64,000 nucleotides of DNA from an uncultured Balneola sp. (GTDB taxonomy: Bacteria > Bacteroidota > Rhodothermia > Balneolales > Balneolaceae): contig CAJXQC010000013.1 in NCBI GenBank assembly GCA_913058495.1, positions 1 to 64,000 of the forward strand. Direction: 5' to 3'. Position 1 is the stretch's first letter. The number at the start of each line of letters is the position of its first letter. This document shows, one piece after another, positions 53,625-63,388 of this stretch. A program made the position numbers and the translations under genes. Below the pieces are notes generated by a model. It was not told the origin of the DNA and did no database searches. It saw nothing but the letters and a program-made list of their open reading frames with translations.

Positions 53625-54023
53625 TTAAGATAAGATCTTTTTTAAAGCAGCTACCTGAACTGGCTTCTTAATAAAGTCTGAAACTTTTTCATCCCATTCA
53701 ATTTTATACAGATCTTCTGTATTGGTATCCACTCTGGAGCTGATTACAAAGATCTCGACTTCCTTTTCGGCCTTCGATCTGATCGTATCAAATTCTTTTA
53801 AAAAATCCCACCCGTTCATTTCAGGCATGTCAATATCAAGCAAAATAAGATCCGGAAGACCTGCGCCGGATTCCATCATCTCCTGTATACCATCAAGTGC
53901 TTTTCTTCCATTTTCAAAAGTTGTTACATCATTTTCGGGCAGATGACTTTTAATGATCTTTTTAACCCCAAATGTATACACTTTGTCGTCATCAATTATA
54001 CAAACGCTTTTTGTCTTGCTCAT
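53625..54023 (-). CDS. stand-alone response regulator receiver
   Basis: A 132-residue REC-only protein: acidic pair D11-D12, phospho-acceptor D63 in LILLDIDMPEMNGW, S96 in VISS and K120 in FIKKPVQ. It has no output domain, so it acts as an adaptor or phosphorelay element. Its start overlaps the end of the histidine kinase gene by four bases, so the pair is co-translated. The alpha4-beta5-alpha5 face may give specificity for this kinase. Confidence 0.92.
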   Translation of the reverse strand: MSKTKSVCIIDDDKVYTFGVKKIIKSHLPENDVTTFENGRKALDGIQEMMESGAGLPDLILLDIDMPEMNGWDFLKEFDTIRSKAEKEVEIFVISSRVDTNTEDLYKIEWDEKVSDFIKKPVQVAALKKILS

Positions 54024-56617
54024 GTTAATCTAATTTTAAATGTTGTTCCCTTTCCGGGTGTACTTTCAACTTCGATTGATCCTCCAAGCGATTCAATCTG
54101 ATTTTTTGTTATAAATAACCCAATTCCTTTCGAGTTTTCATTTCCATGAAATGTTTTATACATCCCAAATAACTTGTCCCCGTGTTTTTCCAGATCAATA
54201 CCTAGTCCATTATCCGAGACTTCTAGGAATGGGTGGCCATTTTTTTCGTAAAGTTCTATGCTCACTTTAGCTTTTTTATCCGGATCTCTGTACTTAATTG
54301 CATTCGAGATCAAATTCAAAGTAATACTCTCAAGATATGCCGGATTATATTCTATGGTTAACTCATCATCGATGTTTTCTTCAAATTGTATGTTATAAGA
54401 CAGAATATCAGATATCAGAATCTCTTTTACCTTTTTGATCATTTCAGCAGGTTTTAATTCTTTCAGATCTTTTTCTGTTTTATACTGCTGATCGATGATT
54501 TCATTTAGATCTTCTATAGAAACGTTCAGTCTTTCTGAAGCTGTTTTCAGATAACCCATCAATTCTTCTTTCTCTTCTTCAGACTCCTCCACATCAAACA
54601 GCGATAAAAGCATAGAAATATTTCCTGCATGATTTCTAAGGTTATGAGAAACGATGTGAGCAAAATTCAATAACCTTTTGTTTTGCTCGCCAACAATATC
54701 CAGCGTTTCATTAAGCTGCATCTCTTTTTGTTTTCGCTGAGAAATATCCGTTACAACAGCCAGTACAGCCGGTTCATCTGATCCCTCTTGCTGGAAAGGA
54801 ACTTTTATGGTTTGATGGTACACTTCATTTCCGGAAGCATCCATAGATTTAATTTCCGGAATAAATAATGTTTCTCCGGTTTTAACAACCTTTACATCTG
54901 CAGCATGATATCCTTTAGCCAACTGCTCCGGAACTCCAAGATCTATATCTTTTTTACCTATGATCTCTTCTTCTGAAAGCCCAAAAAATTCTCGTGTAGC
55001 TTTATTGGCCATCAGATACTTTCCGTCAAGATCCTTAACAAAAATAAGGTTCGGAACGTTATCCAAAACAGACTCAAACTGCTTTCTCAATCTGTCATTC
55101 AGTTCCGAAATAGATTTCTCTCTGGTAATATCAGACAAGAATCCCGATGATAAAACAGAACCATCTGCCTGTAATTCCGGATTTGCTCTGCCTCTTACCC
55201 ATCGAAGCCCTTTTCTTGGTAATATAATCCTGTACTCACAACTCCACTCCTGCTGAGTTTTTACAGACCATGTTATGGACTTCATTACCCTTGCAATATC
55301 TTCTTTATGAACCAATCTCAGTAATGGTTTTATGCTTGATCTCAAATCCTCAGGCTCGAGCTCCAGCACCTCTCTGATTCCTTCACTTACAAAGGGGAAG
55401 CTTACTTTCTCTTTTGCATCAACTCTGTGTAAGTAGAGGAAGCCGGGAGCTTGCTCAGATAGTTTTGTAAATAGCTTATTTCTTTCTTTTAACTCTTCTT
55501 CGGCTTCTTTTTGCCGAGTGATATCTCTGATGTAACCGTAGCCGAGAATACTGTTGTCTTTTTCAACTTCCAGAGTTGCATTACCCCTCAGCCATCTCGT
55601 TCCTTTTTCAGGGAGTTGAACTCTGTAATCACAATTCCATTCACTTTTTGACTCAACAGCTTTCTTCAAAGAATTTGTGAACCGTTTTCTGTCTTCAGGA
55701 TGAATTCTGGATCGTATTCCATCAACATTGTCCTTTACATCTGCCGGGTCCAGTTCGTAAATGTACTTAATTCCTTTACTGGCAAACGGAAAACAAGAAG
55801 TTCCGTCTTCGTTAAATTTATATTGATAGAAGAAACCCGGAACGTGTTCCGAAAGCCGTTGAAACATTTCATCACTTTCTTTCAACTTCTTTTTAGCGAT
55901 CTGTTCTTCAGTTATATCTCTGGTAATTCCATAGGTACCAATTAGAACTCCGTTTCCATCATACAAAGGCATTTTACTTGTTGATGCCCACGTCACTTTA
56001 GATGCATCATCTGCGTAAACTTCCTTTTCAATTTTGTTAAAAACCGGCTTTTCAGTTTTGATGATTTCCTGCTCATCATTAAATGCAGGTCTGGCATGTT
56101 CATCCTCAAAAAAATCAAAATCGGTTTTACCGATTATATCTGATGGATCATCCAACCCAAATTTTTCTGCACAGGCTTTATTAATTTTTATGAACCGACT
56201 TTCAAGGTCTTTGAAGTAAACACTTTCACGAATATTATCCATCAAACGCGTAAAAAAGAGTGCTTCTTCATTCAAAGAAAGTGTAAAATCATCCGGAGAG
56301 GAACCCAGTTCAGCGTATCCTGCCATCTTACTGATACCACCTTCCCCGTTCCTTTCAATAGCCTCCCCAACCCATTCCACAAAATACTTTGTACCATTGA
56401 TAGCATGATGAGTTTTTCGATAAAACGGAATCCCTTCGCTTACTTCTGCACTACAAAAAGCTTTAAGAATCTCTCCTTTAAAGTTTTCGGGAACAAGGTC
56501 TGCATCTTCACCAAAAAGCTTTAAAAAAGTAAGACCTAGACTCAATTCTTTAGATTGAATATTCCATACCCAACTGGACTTAGGTATCTCTTTTCTATGT
56601 GATTCAATCAATTTCAT
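54020..56617 (-). CDS. soluble multi-PAS sensor histidine kinase
   Basis: An 865-residue cytoplasmic kinase without membrane segments. Five PAS-type segments can be followed at about 15-105, 125-245, 250-370, 375-500 and 505-635; segments 3 and 4 are paralogous (both carry the PGF-Y and FPF-S-GI pattern) and look duplicated. The phosphoacceptor H658 lies in IVSHNLRNHAGN, and the ATPase domain shows ITLNLISNAIKYR, VSDNGLGIDLEK and NSKGIGLFITKNQ. Its gene overlaps the receiver gene by four bases. With no output domain on the partner, the downstream effect is unknown. Confidence 0.93.
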   Translation of the reverse strand: MKLIESHRKEIPKSSWVWNIQSKELSLGLTFLKLFGEDADLVPENFKGEILKAFCSAEVSEGIPFYRKTHHAINGTKYFVEWVGEAIERNGEGGISKMAGYAELGSSPDDFTLSLNEEALFFTRLMDNIRESVYFKDLESRFIKINKACAEKFGLDDPSDIIGKTDFDFFEDEHARPAFNDEQEIIKTEKPVFNKIEKEVYADDASKVTWASTSKMPLYDGNGVLIGTYGITRDITEEQIAKKKLKESDEMFQRLSEHVPGFFYQYKFNEDGTSCFPFASKGIKYIYELDPADVKDNVDGIRSRIHPEDRKRFTNSLKKAVESKSEWNCDYRVQLPEKGTRWLRGNATLEVEKDNSILGYGYIRDITRQKEAEEELKERNKLFTKLSEQAPGFLYLHRVDAKEKVSFPFVSEGIREVLELEPEDLRSSIKPLLRLVHKEDIARVMKSITWSVKTQQEWSCEYRIILPRKGLRWVRGRANPELQADGSVLSSGFLSDITREKSISELNDRLRKQFESVLDNVPNLIFVKDLDGKYLMANKATREFFGLSEEEIIGKKDIDLGVPEQLAKGYHAADVKVVKTGETLFIPEIKSMDASGNEVYHQTIKVPFQQEGSDEPAVLAVVTDISQRKQKEMQLNETLDIVGEQNKRLLNFAHIVSHNLRNHAGNISMLLSLFDVEESEEEKEELMGYLKTASERLNVSIEDLNEIIDQQYKTEKDLKELKPAEMIKKVKEILISDILSYNIQFEENIDDELTIEYNPAYLESITLNLISNAIKYRDPDKKAKVSIELYEKNGHPFLEVSDNGLGIDLEKHGDKLFGMYKTFHGNENSKGIGLFITKNQIESLGGSIEVESTPGKGTTFKIRLT

Positions 56618-56623
56618 TTAAAG

Positions 56624-58279
56624 CTATTTGAGTTCCTCCAACATTTTAAGTCTTGTAGCTTCAAATTCATCGCCTTGTTTCCATGTTTGAAGTTTATCAT
56701 CATTCAAAGCTCTGAAGCCAACCTCAAAAAATAAACGAGTATCTTTAACAGCTCCTGCTATATCCCAATACTCATTAATTTCGTCGTTCACAGAATGATA
56801 ATTAGCAGCTGAAACACTGTCTACAGTTTCTGCATACCCTTCAGGTTTATTCACAAATTCATTTCCCGGATTCGGAAAAATCGCAGGAATCCCAACTTTT
56901 GCCATGTTGAAATGATCTGATCGGTAGAAAATTCCTTGTTCAGGATTGGCATCCGGCTTAACTGTTCTGCCTTGCTCTTCGGCCACTTCCACAACTTTAT
57001 CAGCTAATGTATTTCTTCCGTAACCGATAATTACCAGGTCATTAGTCTCTCCGTATACATTCATCCCATCCAGATTAATGTTTCCGGTTACTTTTCCGGG
57101 ATGTACTGTTGGATTCTCCGCCCAATACTGAGAACCGAGCAATCCAACTTCCTCAGCCCCAACAACTACAGCAAGCACGCTTCTTTTTAATTCCGGTTGT
57201 ATAGATTTATACGCTTTCATTGACTCCAATACCGCGCTAACTCCGGCAGCATTATCTTCTGCACCGTTATTTACCGAATCACCATCAATAGGTTTTGTTA
57301 TTCCTAAATGATCATAATGCGCTGTTAAAACCAAATATTCATCTTTTAACTCCAGATCAGTTCCTTCAATCTTCGCAATTACATTTCTGGAATTAATATC
57401 TCTGTATTCAGCCTCAATGCTTACTGAAAGTCCTGTATTTTTTAATTCAACAGGTTCAAAATCCGGAGAATCCGCAGCTTCCAGCATCTCATCTATATCA
57501 AGTCCTGCTTGATTGAACAGAGCTTTACCGGCCTCGTAAGTTACCCAGCCATTCATTTCTGTATTTCCTTTATCCGCATTTTCATCACTCTTCACATAAA
57601 AACGCTCTCTGCTCCATCCATTTGAAACTACTCCCCAACCATAACCCGCTGTTGGTGTAGTATGGATTATGATCGCTCCCAAAGCACCCATTTCTTTAGC
57701 TTTCTCATACTTATAAGTATACCGACCATAATACAATCTAGTCTTCCCGCCAAAAAGCTCTTCGTCGTATTCAGGGTCATTATTCTTTATGATGATGATC
57801 TTCCCTTTTACATCCACTCCTTTGAAATCATCCCAGTTTTCTTCAGGCGCCTGAATTCCGTAGCCAACATACACCAGTTCAGCATCGTTGATGTCTACTT
57901 TTTCACTTTGATTTGAAGGCCATGCGACGAAATCCTCAAAAAAAGTAAAGGTGTTAATTGTACTCCTTCTTGAAGGTCTCCGAACTTCCATGGAATGGTT
58001 CATTGTTTTTTGTCCTAACAAAGGAAAGCGCTGAACATAACTTCCGTCATCAACACCTGAGGATGCTCCCATGGCTTTGAATTGCTCTACCAAATAATTT
58101 ACGGTTTTCTCTTCTCCTTCCGTACCGGTACTTCTTCCCAAAAACTCATCCGATGAAAGTGTTTCGATATGATTCATCATACCGCCTTTAGTTATTAATT
58201 GAGCGGCATTATCCACTTTCGAATTTGAACAGGAAATTCCGGTTGCTGCAAGTAAAATTAATACAAAAAGCTTTTTCAT
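56624..58279 (-). CDS. exported M28-family aminopeptidase with PA domain
   Basis: A 551-residue metallopeptidase lipoprotein (GISCSNSK, about C18). An inserted PA domain (about 105-240; VYVGYGIQAPEENWDDFKGV, AKEMGALGAIIIHTTPTAGY) precedes the M28 zinc site. Ligands are visible in TAHYDHLGI, NGAEDNAAGVSAVLE, VGAEEVGLLGSQYW, NLDGMNVYG and FYRSDHFNMAKVG. It trims peptides at the cell surface or in the periplasm. Six bases separate it from the kinase gene, on the same strand. Confidence 0.92.
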   Translation of the reverse strand: MKKLFVLILLAATGISCSNSKVDNAAQLITKGGMMNHIETLSSDEFLGRSTGTEGEEKTVNYLVEQFKAMGASSGVDDGSYVQRFPLLGQKTMNHSMEVRRPSRRSTINTFTFFEDFVAWPSNQSEKVDINDAELVYVGYGIQAPEENWDDFKGVDVKGKIIIIKNNDPEYDEELFGGKTRLYYGRYTYKYEKAKEMGALGAIIIHTTPTAGYGWGVVSNGWSRERFYVKSDENADKGNTEMNGWVTYEAGKALFNQAGLDIDEMLEAADSPDFEPVELKNTGLSVSIEAEYRDINSRNVIAKIEGTDLELKDEYLVLTAHYDHLGITKPIDGDSVNNGAEDNAAGVSAVLESMKAYKSIQPELKRSVLAVVVGAEEVGLLGSQYWAENPTVHPGKVTGNINLDGMNVYGETNDLVIIGYGRNTLADKVVEVAEEQGRTVKPDANPEQGIFYRSDHFNMAKVGIPAIFPNPGNEFVNKPEGYAETVDSVSAANYHSVNDEINEYWDIAGAVKDTRLFFEVGFRALNDDKLQTWKQGDEFEATRLKMLEELK

Positions 58280-58389
58280 TGTTAGAGATCGTTGGTTATT
58301 CTTTTATCCAACGAGTATAAATACTTTTCGGCACTTTTTTGAATCTGATTAGATACTTTATAGCCTAATTTCGTTAAAACTTTTATTTC

Positions 58390-59217
58390 ATGACATCATT
58401 TAGCGGCAAAACAGTTTTAATTACCGGATCAGCCAGCGGCATCGGTTTTATCATGGGGCGAATAGCTCTGGAAAGAGGTGCAAAACATCTTGTAATGTGG
58501 GACATCAATTCGGAGTCGCTTTCTGCTTCTGCCGACGAGCTGACATCAAAAGAATATTCCGTATCTACAAATCTGGTTGATGTGAGAAATAAAGAGCAAG
58601 TATCTAAAGTATCCGAAGAGGTTCTTAAAGAACAAGGCACTATTGATATACTTTTCAATAATGCAGGAATTGTCGTGGGTAAATCTTTCGCCGACCACTC
58701 CTATGAAGACATCGAAAATACCTTAGCCGTGAATTCTTTGGGATTGATGTACGTTGCCAGAGCCTTCTTACCTGCAATGATCGAAAAGGGATTTGGTCGC
58801 ATTATAAATATAGCTTCCGCTGCAGGATTGACTCCAAATCCGGGAATGACGGTTTATGCAGCCAGCAAGTGGGCCGCAGTTGGTTGGTCAGATTCGCTCA
58901 GAATAGAGCTGGAACAGAATCACGAAAACATAAAAGTTCTGACAGTGATGCCAAGCTACATCAACACAGGAATGTTTGATGGAGTGAAAGCACCATTATT
59001 AATTCCGTTACTTGATCCTGAAAAGATCTCAGCAAAAATTCTGAATTCCGTTGAAAAAGAAAAAGTCATTCTGAGAGAACCTTTTATGATCAAGCTCAGC
59101 CCATTTGTGAGAGGAATTTTACCGGCAAGAATTTATGATTTTGTAGCCGGAAAGATCCTGAAAGTTTACAGTTCAATGAATACATTCACAGGAAGAAAAG
59201 GAGCTAAGGATGACTGA
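58390..59217 (+). CDS. short-chain dehydrogenase/reductase
   Basis: A 275-residue classical SDR with the nucleotide motif TGSASGIG (12-19), the N-A-G triad at 91-93, catalytic S143, Y156 and K160 (YAASK) and an AAGLTPNPGMTVY loop. D38 in MWDIN suits NAD. It overlaps the aldehyde dehydrogenase by eight bases, so the two act together, probably oxidising an alcohol to an aldehyde and then an acid. The extended C-terminus (about 220-275) contains a hydrophobic helix that may bind membrane or a long-chain substrate. Confidence 0.92.
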   Translation: MTSFSGKTVLITGSASGIGFIMGRIALERGAKHLVMWDINSESLSASADELTSKEYSVSTNLVDVRNKEQVSKVSEEVLKEQGTIDILFNNAGIVVGKSFADHSYEDIENTLAVNSLGLMYVARAFLPAMIEKGFGRIINIASAAGLTPNPGMTVYAASKWAAVGWSDSLRIELEQNHENIKVLTVMPSYINTGMFDGVKAPLLIPLLDPEKISAKILNSVEKEKVILREPFMIKLSPFVRGILPARIYDFVAGKILKVYSSMNTFTGRKGAKDD

Positions 59218-60583
59218 TCTGCAAATACATCTGGATAGACAAAAAGAATTCTTCCGAACAGGAGCCACGAAAGATATCTCCTTCAGAGTTGAACAGCTTA
59301 AAAAGCTGAAAGAAATTCTGGTTGAAAACGAGCAATTACTGATCGACGAAGTTCATAAAGATTTTCAGAAATCTGCTTTTGAAACCTACGTTACTGAGAT
59401 CGGATTGGTAATTACGGATATCAATTTTGCGTTGAAAAACATTGAATCTTGGACCAAACAGAGATCTGTTTCAACACCTCTTGTAAATTTCCCTTCCAAG
59501 AATTTCATAATTACTGAGCCTTACGGATCAGCTCTTATCATAGCTCCCTGGAATTACCCCATTTTGCTTTCGATGCAGCCCTTAGTGGGTGCAATTGCCG
59601 CCGGAAATACTGCGATCTTAAAACCATCTGAACTTACCCCTCATACTTCATCTGTTTTAGAAAGGTTGATCTCTGAATCTTTTGATCCTGAATTTTTGAA
59701 AGTCATTCTCGGTGGTGTTGAAGAATCTTCAACGCTGGTAAAAATGGATTTCGATTACATCTTTTTTACAGGAAGTACACGTGTTGGCAAAATAATTATG
59801 CGCGAAGCCGCCGAGCGGTTAACGCCTCTTACTTTAGAATTAGGAGGGAAAAGCCCTTGTAAAGTTGATGAAACAGCTAATTTGGAAATTTCTGCAAAAA
59901 GGATCGCCTGGGGTAAATTCGTAAACGCCGGACAAACCTGTGTTGCTCCTGATTATCTGTTGGTGGAAAAATCAGTAAAAAAGGAATTTTTGGAACACCT
60001 TAAGACTGCCATAAATCAGCTGTATGGTGATGAACCGAAAGAGAGCCCTGACTATCCAAGAATTATCAATGATGCACATTTTGATCGATTGGCTTCTCTT
60101 TTGAGCGACGGCGAAACTGTAATTGGTGGAGAATCCGATAAAGAAACAAAATACATCGCTCCGACCATACTCAACAATATCTCTCTTGAAGATAAAATTA
60201 TGCAGGACGAGATCTTCGGACCAATTCTCCCGGTTTTGGATTATACATCAGTTGAGGATTGCATATCCATAATCAATGCTCGTCCCCGACCGCTCGCACT
60301 ATACATATTTACTTCCAATCAGAAGCTCGAAGATCGCATTTTAAATACTGTTTCGTTTGGAGGGGGTGCAGTAAACGACACCATTGCTCAACTTGGAAAT
60401 CATCATCTGAGTTTTGGCGGAGTAGGCGCCAGTGGGTTTGGGTCATACCACGGTAAATCCAGTTTTGATTCCTTTTCCCATCAAAAAAGCGTAATGAAAA
60501 AACCATTCTGGCCCGATGTTCCAATCCGTTATGCACCGTATGATGATCTTAAATTGGGTTTGGTGAAGAAGGTTTTGAAGTAA
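59210..60583 (+). CDS. aldehyde dehydrogenase (class 3-like)
   Basis: A 457-residue NAD(P)-dependent ALDH with catalytic C244 in NAGQTCVAPDY, general base E210 in TLELGGKSP, N114 in APWNYP and the C-terminal GASGFGSYHGKSSFDSFSHQ. Length and the class 3-type ends match fatty or aromatic aldehyde dehydrogenases. It is co-translated with the SDR before it (eight-base overlap), suggesting a two-step alcohol to acid pathway. Confidence 0.93.
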   Translation: MTDLQIHLDRQKEFFRTGATKDISFRVEQLKKLKEILVENEQLLIDEVHKDFQKSAFETYVTEIGLVITDINFALKNIESWTKQRSVSTPLVNFPSKNFIITEPYGSALIIAPWNYPILLSMQPLVGAIAAGNTAILKPSELTPHTSSVLERLISESFDPEFLKVILGGVEESSTLVKMDFDYIFFTGSTRVGKIIMREAAERLTPLTLELGGKSPCKVDETANLEISAKRIAWGKFVNAGQTCVAPDYLLVEKSVKKEFLEHLKTAINQLYGDEPKESPDYPRIINDAHFDRLASLLSDGETVIGGESDKETKYIAPTILNNISLEDKIMQDEIFGPILPVLDYTSVEDCISIINARPRPLALYIFTSNQKLEDRILNTVSFGGGAVNDTIAQLGNHHLSFGGVGASGFGSYHGKSSFDSFSHQKSVMKKPFWPDVPIRYAPYDDLKLGLVKKVLK

Positions 60584-60605
60584 ATGTTTTAATACCCACC
60601 CCCGT

Positions 60606-60643
60606 CCCCTCCCTAAGATTAGGGAGGGGTGCTCCAAAGGAGC
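60606..60643. repeat. double hairpin intergenic repeat
   Basis: CCCCTCCCTAA (60606-60616) and TTAGGGAGGGG (60619-60629) form a perfect 11-bp stem with a two-base loop. A second hairpin GCTCC-AAA-GGAGC (60631-60643) follows at once. This C-rich and G-rich wording stands out against the AT-rich surroundings and is of the kind seen as dispersed repeats in Bacteroidota. It could also end the SDR/ALDH transcript, but no T tract follows. Confidence 0.7.
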
Positions 60644-60692
60644 GGGGAGGGTCTGATAAACTCATTTAAATATATTAGTTTACATTCTATCA

Positions 60693-61688
60693 ATGAACAA
60701 CACATTCAAAGCATATCAGGTAAAAGAGAATAATGATGGATCCTTTTCATCAGAAATAAAACAAGTTCCTTTTTCCGTTTTGCCGAATAACGAAGTTTTG
60801 ATAAAAGTGCATTATTCATCACTGAATTATAAAGATGGGTTGTCTGCATCCGGAAATAAAGGTGTTACCAAATCATATCCATTTATTCCGGGAATTGATG
60901 CTGCAGGCGAGGTAGTGGAAGATAAAACCGGATCTTTCAAAGAAGGTGAAAAAGTGATCATCACCGGATACGATCTTGGGATGAATACTTCAGGTGGATT
61001 TGGTGAATACATCAAAGTGCCGGCGGATTGGATTGTTCCTCTTCCTGAAAACCTATCGCTACTTCAATCCATGATCATTGGAACAGCCGGATATACAGCC
61101 GCTTACGGAGTTACCCGATTAAAACGGGAATTGATCAAGCCGGAATCAGGATCGGTTGTTGTAACAGGAGCTACCGGAGGCGTTGGAAGCATGGCTGTAT
61201 ATCTTCTTGCTAAACTTGGATACTCCGTGATCGCGGTGACCGGAAAAATGGATCAGAAAGCACTTTTGGAATTATTGGGAGCGGAGAAAGTAATTCACAG
61301 AGATGACCTCTATCCGGAGAAAAAAGCGTTGCTTAATTCGGGAATTTACTCTGCCGCTATTGATACCGTGGGTGGAAAAATGCTGGAAGCCCTGATTCCG
61401 CAAATGGAACAAGATGGCGCCATTGCCTGCTGTGGAAATATTTTGGATCATGAACTTAACACCAATATTTATCCATTTATCCTTCGTGGAGTAAGTCTTC
61501 TGGGTATTGATTCCGGAATTACTAAAATGCCTTTTCGTTTAAAAATCTGGGAAATGCTTAATGAGACCGCCGGTGATTTTCCTAAAGAAGCTTATTCGGT
61601 TGTTTCTCTGGATGAACTAGACGATGAAATTGAAAAAATACTCGCAGGAAAGCAGGTTGGAAGAACTGTTTTGAGGCACGAAGTGTGA
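60693..61688 (+). CDS. YhdH/YhfP-family quinone oxidoreductase (acrylyl-CoA reductase-like)
   Basis: A 331-residue zinc-independent MDR enzyme. The family marks are SSLNYKDGLSASGNKGV, PFIPGIDAAGEVVE, a GYDLGMNTSGGFGEY loop and the Rossmann motif VVTGATGGVGSMAV with a helix that recognises NADPH. Characterised members include acrylyl-CoA reductase (AcuI) and YhdH. It follows a repeat hairpin after the ALDH gene and appears to be a single gene. Confidence 0.92.
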   Translation: MNNTFKAYQVKENNDGSFSSEIKQVPFSVLPNNEVLIKVHYSSLNYKDGLSASGNKGVTKSYPFIPGIDAAGEVVEDKTGSFKEGEKVIITGYDLGMNTSGGFGEYIKVPADWIVPLPENLSLLQSMIIGTAGYTAAYGVTRLKRELIKPESGSVVVTGATGGVGSMAVYLLAKLGYSVIAVTGKMDQKALLELLGAEKVIHRDDLYPEKKALLNSGIYSAAIDTVGGKMLEALIPQMEQDGAIACCGNILDHELNTNIYPFILRGVSLLGIDSGITKMPFRLKIWEMLNETAGDFPKEAYSVVSLDELDDEIEKILAGKQVGRTVLRHEV

Positions 61689-61846
61689 CTCGACCGGCTC
61701 CCATATACTCTCTAACAATTTGTAAATTTTGAACTTACTCATTTTTACGAGTGTTAGATTGAACTAATTTCCACAAATTAATGCTTTTTATGTAGTATTT
61801 TTATCAAATGATACAAAACGCTACCACCTTTAAGGAGTAGAAAAGT

Positions 61847-63361
61847 ATGATGTCCAAAAATGTTTTATTTATCGGAGAGAACTCTGGATCTAAGTGGATT
61901 CTTGTTATGCTCATAGTTGCTTGCCTGAGTATCAGTTGTACTGAAACCCAGGAGGCACCGAAACAAGAGATATCCACTTTAGCCACCATTACCGAGCCTG
62001 TTAAAAGAGATTATGCAGAAATTAAAAACACAGGTATACTTCGGGTAATTACAAGCTACAGCTCCAGTACCTATTTCCTGCACCGCGGTATTCAGGCTGG
62101 CTTTGAATATGAGTTGATCAAAAACTTTGCTAAGGAACATGAACTGGCTTTGGAAGTGATCATAATAGGTGAAAACGAAAATCCTTATGATCTTCTGAAT
62201 TCCGGAGAAGGAGACTTGATCGCCGCCAGTTATACCATCACAGAAGAGCGAAAAGAAGTAGTAGATTTTACCCGGCCTTATAATATGGTTGATCAAATAG
62301 TTGTGCTGTCAGAGGAATTAGGTCAGGAACCTGAAAGCATTACTGACATGAGTTCCATTCCGATTACCGTTCGACGTAACAGTTCATACTATGTAAAACT
62401 AAAAGAGCTTCAGGACGAAGGGTTTGACCTTACGATCAATGTTGTAAGCGACGACATGGACACCGAAGCGCTGCTTTTTCAGGTTGCAAATGGAACGTAT
62501 AGCGCCACCGTAGCTGATGACAACTTTTTTCAAGCCAGTAATAAATATATGGACGGTCTTGTTAAAGGTCCTATGATCGCGGAAAATGATACCATCGCTT
62601 GGGCGGTAAGAAAAAATGCGCCTGACCTGATAACTAAATTCAATAAATATTTATACAAGCATTTTAGATTCAGTAATGACGGTATTCCAAAAAGATCAGC
62701 TTTTCTGAATGTGCTCCGGAAAAAATATTTTGAAGGCAGTACTCCTGTAGCAGATTATTTCACACCTGATATTGAAGTTCAGCGATTTGGAGGAATTTCT
62801 CCTTACGACAGTTTACTGCAAACCGTGGCTTCGGAATTTGATCTGGATTGGGTGATGTTAACTTCTATTGCTGCACAGGAATCTAAGTTTGATCCTAATT
62901 CCGAAAGCTGGGCCGGCGCCGTTGGAATTATGCAGGTTCTGCCACGATTTTCTGAAATTCCACTGGAGTCTTTATACGATCCTGAAATAAATATCCGTGA
63001 AGGAGCCAGAATTCTGAAAGAACAAATGGATCATTATTCTTATATGGATTCTACTTCTCAATGGCAGTTTGCGCTGGCTACTTATAATGCCGGTCCCGGT
63101 CATGTTGCCGATGCACGTCGTTTGGCTATTGACCACAATGATGATCCTAACGAATGGGAAAGCGTTTCTAAGGCCTTACTCAGACTTATGCAGCGTAAGT
63201 ATTACCAACATGCCCGCTACGGGTTTTGTCGCGGAATTGAAACGGTTCGTTACGTAAATGAGATCACCAACCGATCAAATACCTACGAAGCTATTCTCGC
63301 CTTATCCCAAAGCAGAAACGACTCTTATCCCGGGGTTTTAGGATTTAAAACGATTAATTGA
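61847..63361 (+). CDS. mltF: MltF-like membrane-bound lytic transglycosylase
   Basis: A 504-residue lipoprotein (LSISCTETQ, C31) with an N-terminal periplasmic binding-protein domain (about 60-275; ILRVITSYSSSTYFLHRGIQ) joined to a C-terminal lysozyme-like domain. The catalytic glutamate is E345 in SIAAQESKFDPN, followed by SWAGAVGIMQVLP and YNAGPGHVADARR. This is the MltF layout, cleaving peptidoglycan with formation of 1,6-anhydromuropeptides. An AAGGAG site lies 14 bases before the first ATG. It stands alone. Confidence 0.93.
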   Translation: MMSKNVLFIGENSGSKWILVMLIVACLSISCTETQEAPKQEISTLATITEPVKRDYAEIKNTGILRVITSYSSSTYFLHRGIQAGFEYELIKNFAKEHELALEVIIIGENENPYDLLNSGEGDLIAASYTITEERKEVVDFTRPYNMVDQIVVLSEELGQEPESITDMSSIPITVRRNSSYYVKLKELQDEGFDLTINVVSDDMDTEALLFQVANGTYSATVADDNFFQASNKYMDGLVKGPMIAENDTIAWAVRKNAPDLITKFNKYLYKHFRFSNDGIPKRSAFLNVLRKKYFEGSTPVADYFTPDIEVQRFGGISPYDSLLQTVASEFDLDWVMLTSIAAQESKFDPNSESWAGAVGIMQVLPRFSEIPLESLYDPEINIREGARILKEQMDHYSYMDSTSQWQFALATYNAGPGHVADARRLAIDHNDDPNEWESVSKALLRLMQRKYYQHARYGFCRGIETVRYVNEITNRSNTYEAILALSQSRNDSYPGVLGFKTIN

Positions 63362-63388
63362 GGTTACTGTTTTTACCTCATCTAGTTC

